This document shows positions 28,091 to 37,778 of a stretch of 64,000 nt of DNA, in pieces; the stretch's first letter is position 1; every line of letters begins with the position of its first letter. This DNA comes from Sphingobium sp. D43FB. Lineage in GTDB: Bacteria > Pseudomonadota > Alphaproteobacteria > Sphingomonadales > Sphingomonadaceae. The DNA is taken from NCBI RefSeq assembly GCF_002312805.1, contig NZ_NMUA01000017.1, positions 1-64,000 of the forward strand. Direction: 5' to 3'. A program made the translations under genes and the position numbers. The notes under the pieces are model-generated. The model was given only the letters and a program-made list of their open reading frames with translations, was not told the DNA's origin and made no database searches.

Positions 28091-29209
28091 GTGGCCCGCA
28101 AATTTCTCTATGTCATCGCAACCCTCGTGGTTCTGGTGATCGCGGCGTTCGCCATCTATGCGATCTGGGGCATGCAATTGATCCGTGCGGTGATGGTGCC
28201 GCGCGAAGACTTTACCGAACTCGCGCCGCTGCCCGCCAATGCCTATGCCGACCCCAAAATGTGGGTCGCCCGCCCGGACATCACGCAGAATAATCCGGCG
28301 CTGTGGACGCCCGCAGGCGTCACGCTTCCCGCGACGCTGCCCAAGGCCGCGATCTTCTTCATCCACCCGACCAGCTATATCACGACCTTTGGTGACGCCC
28401 ATTGGAATGCCGCGCTGGGCGAGAAGGAAGCCGACGCCACCGCCCGCCGCTTCGTGATGAGCCAGGCCAGCGCCTTCAACGCGGCCGGCACCGTCTGGGC
28501 ACCGCGCTATCGCCAGGCCAATTATGGGGCATTCCTGACCGACAAGCCCGCCGGTGACAAGGCGCTGGCCGCCGCCTATCGCGACGTCGCCCAGGCCTTT
28601 GCCGCCTTCCTCGCGGCCAACCCGACCGGCCCGTTGATGCTGGCAGGGCATAGCCAGGGGTCACGCCATCTGATGCAATTGCTGCGCGAGGAAGTCGCGG
28701 GCAAGCCGGTGGCCGATCGGGTGGCGGCGGTCTATGCCGTCGGCTGGCCGGTCTCGGTCGAGGCCGATCTGCCCGCGCTCGGCCTGCCTGCCTGCGCCCG
28801 CGCGGCGCAGGCGCATTGCATCGTCAGCTGGCAAAGCTATGCCGAACCCGCCGACCCGTCCGCCGTGGTCGAAAGTTTCGAGCGCAAGACCGGCTATACC
28901 GGCAAGCCCCGCAAGGGCACGCACATGCTCTGCACCAACCCCATCACCGGCGCGTTCAACGGCGCGGCTCCGGCCAGCGCCAACAAGGGCACGCTCGACG
29001 CGCGCGAGCAGGGCCAGCCGCCCAAGCTGCTGACCGGCATCGTCCCCGCGCGCTGCGACACCAGCGGCGTGCTGATGATCGGCGAGCCGGTTGACATGGG
29101 GCCGTTCACCCTGCCCGGCAATAATTATCATGTCTATGATTACAGCCTGTTCTGGGGCAATGTCCGCGCCGACGCGCAACAAAGGCTCGCCGCCTTTCAG
29201 CAGAAGTGA
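28091..29209 (+). CDS. DUF3089 alpha/beta-hydrolase, membrane-anchored
   Basis: A 372-residue protein with an N-terminal signal anchor (FLYVIATLVVLVIAAFAIYA). A DUF3089 domain follows: AIFFIHPTSYITTFGDAHWN, WAPRYRQANYGAF, and the nucleophile elbow LAGHSQGSRHL. The family is lipase-like, with unproven substrates. It probably acts in the periplasm. The GTG at 28091 follows GGAGAG and gives the expected start just before the anchor. It is the first gene of a short plus-strand run with ruvX. Confidence 0.85.
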   Translation: MARKFLYVIATLVVLVIAAFAIYAIWGMQLIRAVMVPREDFTELAPLPANAYADPKMWVARPDITQNNPALWTPAGVTLPATLPKAAIFFIHPTSYITTFGDAHWNAALGEKEADATARRFVMSQASAFNAAGTVWAPRYRQANYGAFLTDKPAGDKALAAAYRDVAQAFAAFLAANPTGPLMLAGHSQGSRHLMQLLREEVAGKPVADRVAAVYAVGWPVSVEADLPALGLPACARAAQAHCIVSWQSYAEPADPSAVVESFERKTGYTGKPRKGTHMLCTNPITGAFNGAAPASANKGTLDAREQGQPPKLLTGIVPARCDTSGVLMIGEPVDMGPFTLPGNNYHVYDYSLFWGNVRADAQQRLAAFQQK

Positions 29210-29221
29210 CAGCCCGATAAC

Positions 29222-29695
29222 ATGCCATTGGTAACGACGGATCGCGTCGCCTTTCGCGAGGCTTTGCCCGAAGGCGGCCGCCTGGTCGGCATGGATGTCG
29301 GCACCAAGACGATCGGCCTTGCGCTCTGCGACGCGCGCTGGTCGATCGCCAGCCCGGCCCACACCATCACGCGCAGTAAATTCAGCAAGGACAAGCTGTT
29401 GCTGGCCGCCTTCATCACGCAGCAGCAGGTCAAGGGTATCGTCATCGGCCTGCCGCTCAACCTTGACGGCACCGGCAGCCCGCGCAGCCAGTCGAGCCGC
29501 GCCTTCGCGCATAATCTGGCGGATTTCGGGCTGCCGGTCCTGCTCTGGGACGAACGCTGGTCGACCCAGGCAGTGACCCGCACGCTGATTGAGGCCGACG
29601 CCAGCCGCGCCCGCCGCGACGTGCTGGTCGACAAGCTGGCGGCGAGCTATATCCTGCAGGGTGCGATTGATGGGCTGGTCGCCGGGCTGGAATAG
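29222..29695 (+). CDS. ruvX: Putative pre-16S rRNA nuclease / Holliday junction resolvase RuvX (YqgF)
   Basis: YqgF-type RNase H-fold nuclease of 157 residues. It has the first acidic motif [12 protein letters not shown], the [11 protein letters not shown] strand and the LLWDERWST motif with the later acidic residue DKLAASYIL. Members process the 5' end of 16S rRNA or resolve branched DNA. It follows the DUF3089 gene by 12 bp. The ribosome site is weak. Confidence 0.93.
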   Translation: MPLVTTDRVAFREALPEGGRLVGMDVGTKTIGLALCDARWSIASPAHTITRSKFSKDKLLLAAFITQQQVKGIVIGLPLNLDGTGSPRSQSSRAFAHNLADFGLPVLLWDERWSTQAVTRTLIEADASRARRDVLVDKLAASYILQGAIDGLVAGLE

Positions 29696-29705
29696 CCAGC
29701 GCGCC

Positions 29706-30089
29706 CTACCCCTCGAACGCCGCGATGATCGGGCATGGCCCCTCGTCCGACGCATGGCATTGCCGCGCCAGCCGCTCCAGTGCCGCACGCGCCGCCTGCA
29801 TCTCGGCGATCTTCGCGTCCAGTGCGGCGATCCGTTCCGACGCCAATTCCCGCGCCCGCGCCCGATCCTGCCCGGCATCCAGATGCAGCAATTCGCCAAT
29901 CTGCTCCAGCGTGAACCCCGCCCGCTGCGCGCCGCGGATGAAGCCCAGCCGCCGCGCGTCCGCCGCGTCGTAGCGCCGGATGCCGTCGCCCCGCTCCGGC
30001 GTGGCGAGCAGGCCGCGCCGCTGATAATAGCGTACCGTCTCCACCCCAACCCCGCTGCTGCGCGCGAGTGCGGAAATCGTCATACTCAT
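29706..30089 (-). CDS. MerR-family regulator, mercury-regulator-like but lacking one Hg ligand
   Basis: MerR regulator of 127 residues. The winged HTH is TISALARSSGVGVETVRYYQ with RRGLL and RRYDAADARRLGFI; a long dimerisation helix follows. The C-terminal loop QCHASDEGPCPII strongly resembles the metal loop of MerR from mercury transposons, keeping the two Cys equivalent to 117 and 126. The position of the third Hg ligand (Cys82 in Tn501 MerR) appears to be Arg in GQDRARA. The inducer is therefore uncertain. It starts at 30089, beside a mer-like promoter for the divergent glutaredoxin gene. Confidence 0.88.
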   Translation of the reverse strand: MSMTISALARSSGVGVETVRYYQRRGLLATPERGDGIRRYDAADARRLGFIRGAQRAGFTLEQIGELLHLDAGQDRARARELASERIAALDAKIAEMQAARAALERLARQCHASDEGPCPIIAAFEG

Positions 30090-30092
30090 CCC

Positions 30093-30123
30093 TTGACTCC
30101 GTACCATGGTCCGCACCCTATAT
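30093..30123 (+). promoter_or_regulatory. MerR-type promoter/operator with long spacer
   Basis: TTGACT (30093-30098), a 19-bp spacer and CTATAT (30118-30123) drive the glutaredoxin-MauE gene. The spacer holds the near-dyad CCGTACC-AT-GGTCCGC. The first 12 bases match the beginning of the classical mer operator (TTGACTCCGTAC). The overlong spacer is the hallmark of promoters that MerR proteins activate by DNA distortion. Confidence 0.8.
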
Positions 30124-30159
30124 GGGTGGCATGCCCCCTTTGCCCAAGGATATGCCGTC

Positions 30160-30903
30160 ATGACCCAAGCCCGATCCGCCGCCATCTACCGCATGGTGAT
30201 GCCCGACCATATCTGTCCCTATGGTATCAAGGCACGTTGGCTGCTCAAGCGGCGCGGCTACCGGATCGAGGATCATTGGCTCACCAGCCGCGCGGAAACC
30301 GATGCGTTCAAGGCGGCGCATGACGTCAAGACCACGCCGCAAATCTTCATCGATGGCCAGCGGATCGGCGGCCATGACGATCTGCGGCGCTTCCTTGGTC
30401 TTAAAGTGCGCGATCCCGACGCGACCAGCTATGTGCCCGTCCTCGCCGTGTTCGCGGTGGCCGCACTGCTGGCGCTGGCGGTCAACTGGCTGACCTTCGC
30501 CCCGCTCATCGCCTTCGTCACGGTCGAGCGTTTCATCGCCATCGCCATGATGCTGCTCGCCATGCTGAAATTGCAGGATGTCGATCGCTTCGCGACGATG
30601 TTCCTGAACTATGACCTGCTCGCCCGCCGCCTACCGCCCTATGGCCGCGCCTACCCGTTTCTGGAACTGGGCGCCGGCGTGCTGATGCTCACGCGCACGC
30701 TGGACTGGCTGTCGATCCCGGTCGCGCTCGCCATCGGCGGCATCGGGGCGGTGTCGGTGTTCAAGGCCGTCTATCTCGAAAAGCGCACGCTCAAATGCGC
30801 CTGCGTCGGCGGCAGCAGCAACGTCCCGCTCGGCTTCGTGTCGCTCACCGAAAATGTGATGATGGTGGCGATGGCAGTATGGATGACGGCAGGCATCCAT
30901 TAA
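30160..30903 (+). CDS. Glutaredoxin-MauE/DoxX-like membrane fusion protein
   Basis: A 247-residue fusion. Residues 1-80 are a glutaredoxin fold (VMPDHICPYGIKARWLLKRR, TTPQIFIDGQRIGG) with a monothiol-like CPYG site. Residues 95-247 form four or more membrane helices of the MauE/DoxX redox-associated type, with a Cys-x-Cys pair (TLKCACVGG) before the last helix. It probably passes electrons between cytoplasmic thiols and a membrane or periplasmic target; mercury or other thiol-reactive stress is a possible signal. I used the ATG at 30160 after AAGGAT, because the earlier ATG at 30106 lies inside the promoter spacer. The last seven codons overlap a tandem repeat. Confidence 0.85.
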   Translation: MTQARSAAIYRMVMPDHICPYGIKARWLLKRRGYRIEDHWLTSRAETDAFKAAHDVKTTPQIFIDGQRIGGHDDLRRFLGLKVRDPDATSYVPVLAVFAVAALLALAVNWLTFAPLIAFVTVERFIAIAMMLLAMLKLQDVDRFATMFLNYDLLARRLPPYGRAYPFLELGAGVLMLTRTLDWLSIPVALAIGGIGAVSVFKAVYLEKRTLKCACVGGSSNVPLGFVSLTENVMMVAMAVWMTAGIH

Positions 30904-30976
30904 ATAAAAAAGCGCGGATGCTGACAAGCATCCATTAAACAAAAAGCGCGGATGACGGCAGGCATCCATTGAACAT
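30881..30976 (-). repeat. Three tandem terminator-like units
   Basis: Imperfect units of 35, 34 and 27 bp begin at 30881, 30916 and 30950. Read on the minus strand, downstream of serB, the two complete units each give a GGATG/CATCC hairpin, then GCGC and a T-tract (TTTTTG or TTTTTTATTT), so they are stacked intrinsic terminators for serB. The first unit also encodes the end of the convergent glutaredoxin-MauE gene. Confidence 0.75.
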
Positions 30977-31004
30977 ACTACTGAGGCGCAGGGCCTTACC
31001 GACC

Positions 31005-31883
31005 TCAGTCGACAACCCAATCGGCCGACGCGATCCCCTGCGCATAGAGCAGCACCGACAGGTCGCCATGGACGATCTCGGCGGCGGCGGCGGCGCGCGT
31101 CACCGGCTTGGCATGATAGGCAACGCCCAGCCCCGCCCCTTCGATCATCGGAATATCGTTCGCGCCGTCGCCCACCGCCAGGGTCAGGGCGCGATCGATA
31201 CCGCCCGCGATGGCCGCTTCCAGTTCCACCCGCTTGCGCGCCGCATCGACGATCGGGCGGGTAACGCTGCCCAGCAGTGCGCCGTCGGCAATCTCCAGCA
31301 CATTGGCGACATGCCTGTCGAAGCCGATCTCGGCCGCCACCGGCCCTGTAAAGCGGGTGAAGCCACCCGACACGAGCAGCGTACGCGCGCCCCGCGCCTT
31401 CATCGTGCGGACCAGCGCCTTCGCGCCGCCCATGATGACGACCCGCTCCTGCCGACACTGGTCGATGGCGCTGTCGGGCAAGCCCTTGAGCAAAGCGACG
31501 CGCCCATGCAACGCGCCTTCGAAATCCAGTTCCCCGCGCATCGCCCGCTCGGTGATCTCGGCGATCTGCGGCTTGATCCCGGCATAGTCGGCCAGTTCGT
31601 CGATACACTCGACGGTGATCATGGTCGAATCCATGTCGGCGATCAGCAACGCCTTTACCCGCCCCTCGACCGGCTGGACGATCACGTCGATGCCCTGCCC
31701 GATATCGGCCAGCGCCGCGCGCGCTGCCACCGGATCGGTCGCGAAGAACAGGTCCGCCGCCTTGTCGCGGTCGAGCCACAGGCTCTGCCCCGGCTGGCAC
31801 CCCGCCTGCGCCAGCCGATCGACGGCCGCCGCAATATCCCCCTGCCCGATCGAGCCACTTGCCACTAAGGTCGCGACGAACAT
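31005..31883 (-). CDS. serB: Phosphoserine phosphatase
   Basis: HAD-superfamily SerB of 292 residues. It catalyses the last step of serine synthesis. The nucleophile motif is [17 protein letters not shown], motif [12 protein letters not shown], and motif [21 protein letters not shown]. An N-terminal regulatory segment of about 80 residues precedes. CAGGAGTG lies before the ATG at 31883. The start codon shares the palindrome CATG (31881-31884) with miaA on the other strand, so the two coding regions touch head to head. Confidence 0.95.
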   Translation of the reverse strand: MFVATLVASGSIGQGDIAAAVDRLAQAGCQPGQSLWLDRDKAADLFFATDPVAARAALADIGQGIDVIVQPVEGRVKALLIADMDSTMITVECIDELADYAGIKPQIAEITERAMRGELDFEGALHGRVALLKGLPDSAIDQCRQERVVIMGGAKALVRTMKARGARTLLVSGGFTRFTGPVAAEIGFDRHVANVLEIADGALLGSVTRPIVDAARKRVELEAAIAGGIDRALTLAVGDGANDIPMIEGAGLGVAYHAKPVTRAAAAAEIVHGDLSVLLYAQGIASADWVVD

Positions 31884-32826
31884 GAACACTCCTGACACAC
31901 AGCAGGGCGAATCCCGCCCACGGGTCGCGCTTATTGCCGGGCCGACCGCCAGCGGCAAGAGCGCGCTCGCCATTGCCCTTGCCAAGGCGACCGATGGCAT
32001 CGTCATCAACGCCGATGCGAGCCAGGTCTATGCCGACCTCGCCATCCTGTCCGCACGGCCAAGCGCGGAGGAGATGGGCGATGTGCCCCACCGCCTGTTC
32101 GGTCATATCGACGGGGCACAGGCCTGCACCGCGCCGCGCTGGGCGGCCGAGGCAAAGGCCCAGATCGCAGCCGCCCAGGAACAGGGCCGCCTGCCCATCC
32201 TGGTCGGTGGCACGGGCCTCTATATCCGCACCCTGCTCGACGGCATCGCGCCGGTGCCGGACATCGACCCGGACATACGCGCGACGGTGCGCGCCTTGCC
32301 TGTCGCAGAAGCCCACGCCGCGCTGACCCAAGAAGACCCGGAGGCCGCCGCCCGGCTGGCACCTGCCGACACCACCCGCGTCGCCCGCGCGCTGGAGGTG
32401 GTACGGTCCACCGGCAAGCCGTTGAAACAGTGGCAGCAGCATAAGAGCGGCGGCATCGCCGACCAGATTACCCTGACCCCCATGATTCTTCGCCCGCCGC
32501 GCGACTGGCTGATCGAGCGCTGCGACCGGCGTTTCGTACAGATGATCGACGCGGGCGCGATCGAGGAGGTCGAGGCGCTGCTCGCCCGCCACCTTCACCC
32601 CGACCTGCCGGTGATGCGCGCGATCGGCGTGCCCGAAATCCGCGCCTGGTTGGGCGGCGAGATCGACCGGGAAACGATGATCGAACGCGGCGCGCTCGCC
32701 ACCCGCCAATATGCCAAGCGCCAATATACCTGGTTCACCAACCAGCCCCCACCGCACTGGCCGCGCGAAACGCGAGAAATTGATAACAATCTGATCGATG
32801 AATTAGCAATTAAATTACAACAATAG
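31882..32826 (+). CDS. miaA: tRNA dimethylallyltransferase
   Basis: MiaA, 314 residues, adds an isopentenyl group to A37 of tRNAs that read U-starting codons. The P-loop is [14 protein letters not shown], then [17 protein letters not shown] and [14 protein letters not shown]. The C-terminal YAKRQYTWF block is typical. Its ATG at 31882 shares CATG with serB. Its promoter and ribosome site must lie within serB; only AAGG, 11 bases upstream, is visible. Confidence 0.95.
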   Translation: MNTPDTQQGESRPRVALIAGPTASGKSALAIALAKATDGIVINADASQVYADLAILSARPSAEEMGDVPHRLFGHIDGAQACTAPRWAAEAKAQIAAAQEQGRLPILVGGTGLYIRTLLDGIAPVPDIDPDIRATVRALPVAEAHAALTQEDPEAAARLAPADTTRVARALEVVRSTGKPLKQWQQHKSGGIADQITLTPMILRPPRDWLIERCDRRFVQMIDAGAIEEVEALLARHLHPDLPVMRAIGVPEIRAWLGGEIDRETMIERGALATRQYAKRQYTWFTNQPPPHWPRETREIDNNLIDELAIKLQQ

Positions 32827-32829
32827 CGC

Positions 32830-32927
32830 TTGACACGTCATTTTATGTCCATTAGAGGCTGCCACCTTGCTATCGCAGGTCCGCTGTCGCAAAGGACAGG
32901 GCTTGCATCATATGAGAAGGATTTATC
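32830..32927 (+). promoter_or_regulatory. ilvB promoter and leader
   Basis: TTGACA (32830-32835), 17 bp and TAGAGG (32853-32858) form a plausible sigma-70 promoter. The 60-nt leader contains CTGTC/GACAG arms around a GCAAAG loop, but no T-tract and no leader peptide rich in Ile, Val or Leu. AGAAGGA precedes the GTG start of ilvB. Confidence 0.55.
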
Positions 32928-34679
32928 GTGGCCGAAAAGAGCGGCGCGGACATATTGGTTGAATGCCTGATCGATCTCGGTGTCGAGGTCGTGTTCGGCT
33001 ATCCCGGCGGCGCGGTGCTGCCCATTTATGACGCGCTCTACAATCATCCCACGATCAAGCATGTGCTGGTCCGCCATGAACAGGGCGCGACCCACATGGC
33101 GGAGGGCTATGCCCGTTCGACCGGCAAGCCCGGCGTCGTGCTGGTCACCTCCGGCCCCGGCGCGACCAATGCCGTCACCGGCATCACCGACGCGCTGATG
33201 GATTCGATCCCCATGGTCGTCATCACCGGACAGGTGCCGACGCAACTGATCGGCACCGATGCGTTTCAGGAAGCGGACACGGTCGGCATCACGCGCCACT
33301 GCACCAAGCATAATTATCTGGTGAAAGACCCCGGCAAGCTGGCGGGCGTCGTTCATGAGGCGTTTCACATCGCCACGACGGGTCGCCCCGGCCCGGTCGT
33401 CATCGACATTCCCAAGAATGTCCAGATCGCGACCGCCCCCTATAAGCGGCCCGAACCGGTCCAGCATGCCAGCTACCGCCCGCAGATCAAGGCGGACGCG
33501 GCGGGCATCGACGCGGCCGTCGAAATGCTGGCCGCGGCCGAGCGCCCCATCTTCTACACCGGCGGCGGCGTCATCAACTCCGGCCCGCAGGCCAGCGCTT
33601 TGTTGCGCGAACTCGCCGCGCTCACCGGCGCGCCCGTCACCTCGACCCTGATGGGCCTGGGTGCCTTCCCCGCATCGTCCGACCAGTGGCTGGGCATGTT
33701 GGGGATGCACGGCACCTATGAAGCCAATTGGGCGATGAACCAGGCGGACCTGATCCTGTGCGTCGGCGCACGTTTCGATGATCGCGTCACCGGCCGCCTC
33801 GACGCCTTCGCGCCCAACAGCCGCAAGGTCCATATCGATATCGACCGCAGCTCCATCAACAAGATCGTCGATGTCGATGTCGCCATCCAAGCCGACGTCG
33901 CCAGCGCGCTCGACGACATGATCGCCCTGTGGAAGCAGCGCGGCCATGAACAGGCCGACCTGTCGGCATGGTGGGACAGGATCGCGGAATGGCGGACGAA
34001 GCAATCGCTCGCCTATGTCGAAAACGGCATCGAAATCATGCCGCAACGCGCGATTGCGGACCTCTACACCGCGTGCCAGGCGACCGGCAAGGATGTCATC
34101 ATCACCACCGAAGTCGGCCAGCATCAAATGTGGGCGGCGCAGCATTTCGGCTTCGAAGCGCCCAATAAATGGCTGACCTCCGGCGGTCTCGGCACGATGG
34201 GCTATGGCTTCCCCGCCGCCATCGGCGCGCAGATGGGCAATGCCGACAGCCTCGCCATCTGCATCGCGGGCGACGCCTCGGTGCAGATGAACATTCAGGA
34301 AATGGGCACCGCCAGCCAATATCGCCTGCCGGTCAAGCTGTTCATCCTGAACAATGAATATATGGGCATGGTCCGCCAGTGGCAGGAACTGACCTATGAA
34401 AGCCGCTATTCCAACAGCTATTCGGACAGCCTGCCCGACTTCGTGAAGCTGGGCGAAGCCTATGGCTGGACCGGCATCCGCATCGAGCAGCCGGGCGACC
34501 TGGAAGCGGGCATCCGCCAGATGCTGGAAACGCCAGGGCCAGTGATCGTCGATTGCCGCGTCGCCAAACTGTCCAACTGCTTCCCGATGATCCCGTCGGG
34601 CGCGGCGCATACCGAAATGATGCTCGATCCCAACCAGATCGCCGGCATCATGTCGGATGAGGCGAAGGCCTTAGTATGA
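32928..34679 (+). CDS. ilvB: Acetolactate synthase, large (catalytic) subunit
   Basis: TPP/FAD-dependent acetohydroxyacid synthase, 583 residues. It condenses pyruvate with pyruvate or 2-ketobutyrate, the first common step of Val, Leu and Ile synthesis. The TPP-activating Glu is in VRHEQGATHMAEGYAR, FAD contacts are central, and the TPP/Mg site is GDASVQMNIQEMGTA with a later NN pair. It starts at GTG 32928 with a good ribosome site. It is followed by an unknown gene and ilvN. Confidence 0.96.
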   Translation: MAEKSGADILVECLIDLGVEVVFGYPGGAVLPIYDALYNHPTIKHVLVRHEQGATHMAEGYARSTGKPGVVLVTSGPGATNAVTGITDALMDSIPMVVITGQVPTQLIGTDAFQEADTVGITRHCTKHNYLVKDPGKLAGVVHEAFHIATTGRPGPVVIDIPKNVQIATAPYKRPEPVQHASYRPQIKADAAGIDAAVEMLAAAERPIFYTGGGVINSGPQASALLRELAALTGAPVTSTLMGLGAFPASSDQWLGMLGMHGTYEANWAMNQADLILCVGARFDDRVTGRLDAFAPNSRKVHIDIDRSSINKIVDVDVAIQADVASALDDMIALWKQRGHEQADLSAWWDRIAEWRTKQSLAYVENGIEIMPQRAIADLYTACQATGKDVIITTEVGQHQMWAAQHFGFEAPNKWLTSGGLGTMGYGFPAAIGAQMGNADSLAICIAGDASVQMNIQEMGTASQYRLPVKLFILNNEYMGMVRQWQELTYESRYSNSYSDSLPDFVKLGEAYGWTGIRIEQPGDLEAGIRQMLETPGPVIVDCRVAKLSNCFPMIPSGAAHTEMMLDPNQIAGIMSDEAKALV

Positions 34680-34689
34680 GGATGGGGGT

Positions 34690-35049
34690 GTGACGCAGCA
34701 CCTCCAGCTGCGCGTCCATGTCAGCGAACCGTGGGATTTCGAGCGGATCGCGGGCACGGCCGAGCTGTCGGGCTGGACTATCGACCATGCCGACCCGGCC
34801 AATGACGAATGGGTCGTGCATCTGGACGAAGGGTTCGACTTTCACGAGCGGCATATCGGCACGCTGCTGGTCGGTCCCCGCTATGTCGGCGAACATCTCC
34901 ACCGGATGTTCGATGCGGTGGCGGGCCTGCCCGTCCGCGTCGCTCACCGGCAGGATGATGGCTGGCATTATGCCTTTACGGCGATGATTTCGGAACGGGC
35001 AAATCCCAGTGACGCCCATGACGATAGGAATGACGGGACAGCCAAGTGA
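34690..35049 (+). CDS. Unknown protein encoded between ilvB and ilvN
   Basis: A 119-residue acidic soluble protein, starting at GTG 34690. It contains LQLRVHVSEPWDFERIAG, DEWVVHLDEGFDFHERHIGTLLVGPRYVGEHL and VRVAHRQDDGWHYAF. I recognise no family. It starts 10 bp after ilvB and its TGA overlaps the ilvN ATG (TGATG), so it should be co-translated with the AHAS subunits. The last 20 residues are Asp/Asn-rich and may be a disordered tail. Position suggests a role linked to AHAS, but that is inference. Confidence 0.75.
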   Translation: MTQHLQLRVHVSEPWDFERIAGTAELSGWTIDHADPANDEWVVHLDEGFDFHERHIGTLLVGPRYVGEHLHRMFDAVAGLPVRVAHRQDDGWHYAFTAMISERANPSDAHDDRNDGTAK

Positions 35050-35564
35050 TGCATATCCAGGAAGAATTGAACCAGCGGCACGTCCTGTCGCTGACCGTTT
35101 CGAACGAAGCCGGCATATTGGCGCGCATCGCGGGCCTGTTCACCGCGCGCGGCTATAATATCGACAGCCTGACCGTGGCCGACATCACCGACGATCATAG
35201 CGTCAGCCGCATCACCATCGTCACCAACGGCCCGCCCAAGGTAATCGACCAGATCATCGCCCAGCTCGACCGGCTGGTGCCCGTCCACAAGGTCACCGAC
35301 TTGACCGAAGTCGGCCCCTTCGTCGAACGCGAACTGGCGCTGGTCAAGGTCAAGGGCACGGGCGAGGACCGGATCGAGGCGCTGCGCCTGGCCGACGTGT
35401 TCCGCGCCAAGGTGGTCGACACGACGATCGAAAGCTTCATTTTCGAAATCACCGGCACCACCGACAAGATCGACAATTTCGTGGGGCTCATGCGTCAGAT
35501 CGGCCTGGTCGAAGTCGGCCGCACCGGCGTCGTCGGCCTGATCCGGGGCAAAGAGCCGGTGTAA
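35049..35564 (+). CDS. ilvN: Acetolactate synthase, small (regulatory) subunit
   Basis: ACT-domain regulatory subunit, 171 residues. It activates the catalytic subunit and confers valine feedback. The ACT block HVLSLTVSNEAGILARIAGL and the C-terminal domain VELTKV-like ELALVKVKGTGEDRIEALRL are evident. The start is the ATG at 35049 overlapping the stop of the preceding gene; a GTG immediately before it would add one residue. Confidence 0.95.
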   Translation: MHIQEELNQRHVLSLTVSNEAGILARIAGLFTARGYNIDSLTVADITDDHSVSRITIVTNGPPKVIDQIIAQLDRLVPVHKVTDLTEVGPFVERELALVKVKGTGEDRIEALRLADVFRAKVVDTTIESFIFEITGTTDKIDNFVGLMRQIGLVEVGRTGVVGLIRGKEPV

Positions 35565-36782
<1,218 letters not shown>

Positions 36783-36792
36783 GCCTTTTTCA

Positions 36793-36891
36793 CCCCTCCC
36801 CTTCAGGGGAGGGGCCGGGGGTGGGGGCTATCCTCATGACGCAGCGCCTGAGGCACACCCCCACCCCAACCCCTCCCCTGAAGGGGAGGGG
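36793..36891. repeat. Composite inverted repeat after ilvC
   Basis: CCCCTCCCC-TTCA-GGGGAGGGG (36793-36814) is mirrored by CCCCTCCCC-TGAA-GGGGAGGGG (36870-36891). The arms extend inward through C/G-rich sequence, so the 99-bp unit is one large inverted repeat. It is a REP-pair type element that may also end the ilvC transcript. Confidence 0.75.
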
Positions 36892-36993
36892 CTTAGAAGG
36901 AACGAACCGTTTCCGGTTACGGCTCTGGAACAATCGAGGGGCGTGGCTTATTCAAGGCTACGCCCCTTGAACGTTTTTTGGAGAGTCTGTCCC

Positions 36994-37614
36994 ATGCGTA
37001 AATATCTGATCCCCGCCGCCGCCCTCATCGCCATTGCCGGCGGCACCGTCGTCATTGCCCAGGCCCCCGCTGGCGTGCCCGGCACCAAGGACGTCGCGAA
37101 AGTCACTGGCGGCACCTACAAGGTCGATGGCGGCCATACCCAGGTCGTGTTCGCCTGGGACCATATGGGCTTCACCAACAATATGGGCACCATTGCCGAA
37201 CCGACCGGCACGCTGACGCTGGACAAGGCGAACCCCGCCGCGTCCAAGGTTTCGGTTGAATTCGCGATCGCCAATCTGCGCACCGGCGTCACCAAACTGG
37301 ACGAGCATCTGATGAAGGCCGACTTCTTCGACGCGGCCAAATTCCCGACCGCGACCTTCGTGTCCACCAGTGTCAAGCCAGAGGGTGCGAGCGGTGCCGA
37401 AATCACCGGCAACCTGACCATCAAGGGCATCACCAAGCCAGTGACGCTGGACGCCGAATTTTACGGCGCTGGTACCAACCCGATGAACAAGCAGGAAAAT
37501 GTCGGCTTCGTCGCCACCGGCTCGATCAAGCGCAGCGAATTCGGCATGGGCTATGCCGTGCCCGTCGTCGGCGACGCGATCGAACTCAAGATCATCGCCG
37601 GCTTCCAGAAGTAA
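36994..37614 (+). CDS. YceI-family periplasmic protein
   Basis: A 206-residue exported protein with a signal peptide (IAGGTVVIAQA). The YceI lipocalin-like barrel follows: YKVDGGHTQVVFAWDHMGF, FDAAKFPTATFVSTSV, GNLTIKGITKPVTLDAEFYG. Members bind isoprenoid chains such as polyprenyl or ubiquinone-like lipids; the ligand here is unknown. GGAG lies nine bases before the ATG at 36994. Confidence 0.92.
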   Translation: MRKYLIPAAALIAIAGGTVVIAQAPAGVPGTKDVAKVTGGTYKVDGGHTQVVFAWDHMGFTNNMGTIAEPTGTLTLDKANPAASKVSVEFAIANLRTGVTKLDEHLMKADFFDAAKFPTATFVSTSVKPEGASGAEITGNLTIKGITKPVTLDAEFYGAGTNPMNKQENVGFVATGSIKRSEFGMGYAVPVVGDAIELKIIAGFQK

Positions 37615-37633
37615 ATAGTCTTACCTCTCCTAC

Positions 37634-37728
37634 CCCGTCATTCCCGCGCAAGCGGGAACCCATCTCCCAACGGCGCGCCAGTTCCCGGCGTCGGAGATGG
37701 AACCCCGCCTGCGCGGGGGGTGACGGGT
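37634..37728. repeat. Paired palindromic repeat after yceI
   Basis: GTCATTCCCGCGCAAGCGGG near 37637 and its mirror CCGCCTGCGCGGGGGGTGAC near 37706 bracket a short centre containing CATCTCC and GGAGATG arms. It is of the common GTCATTCCCGCG intergenic repeat type. Confidence 0.7.
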
Positions 37729-37778
37729 GGGGGGGATTGTTAATTGGAAAATAGTTGGATGCCCGGACCCAACTTCAG

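Noticed and set aside
28055..28091. Longer N-terminus for the DUF3089 protein
   Set aside because: The extra residues are unlike a signal anchor, and GTG 28091 has a good ribosome site.
30106..30160. Upstream ATG at 30106 as the start of the glutaredoxin-MauE protein
   Set aside because: It lies within the promoter spacer, upstream of the predicted transcription start. The ATG at 30160 has a ribosome site.
32846..32970. Possible leader peptide for ilvB starting at ATG 32846
   Set aside because: It holds no run of Ile, Val or Leu codons, extends far into ilvB, and there is no terminator-like stem with a T-tract.
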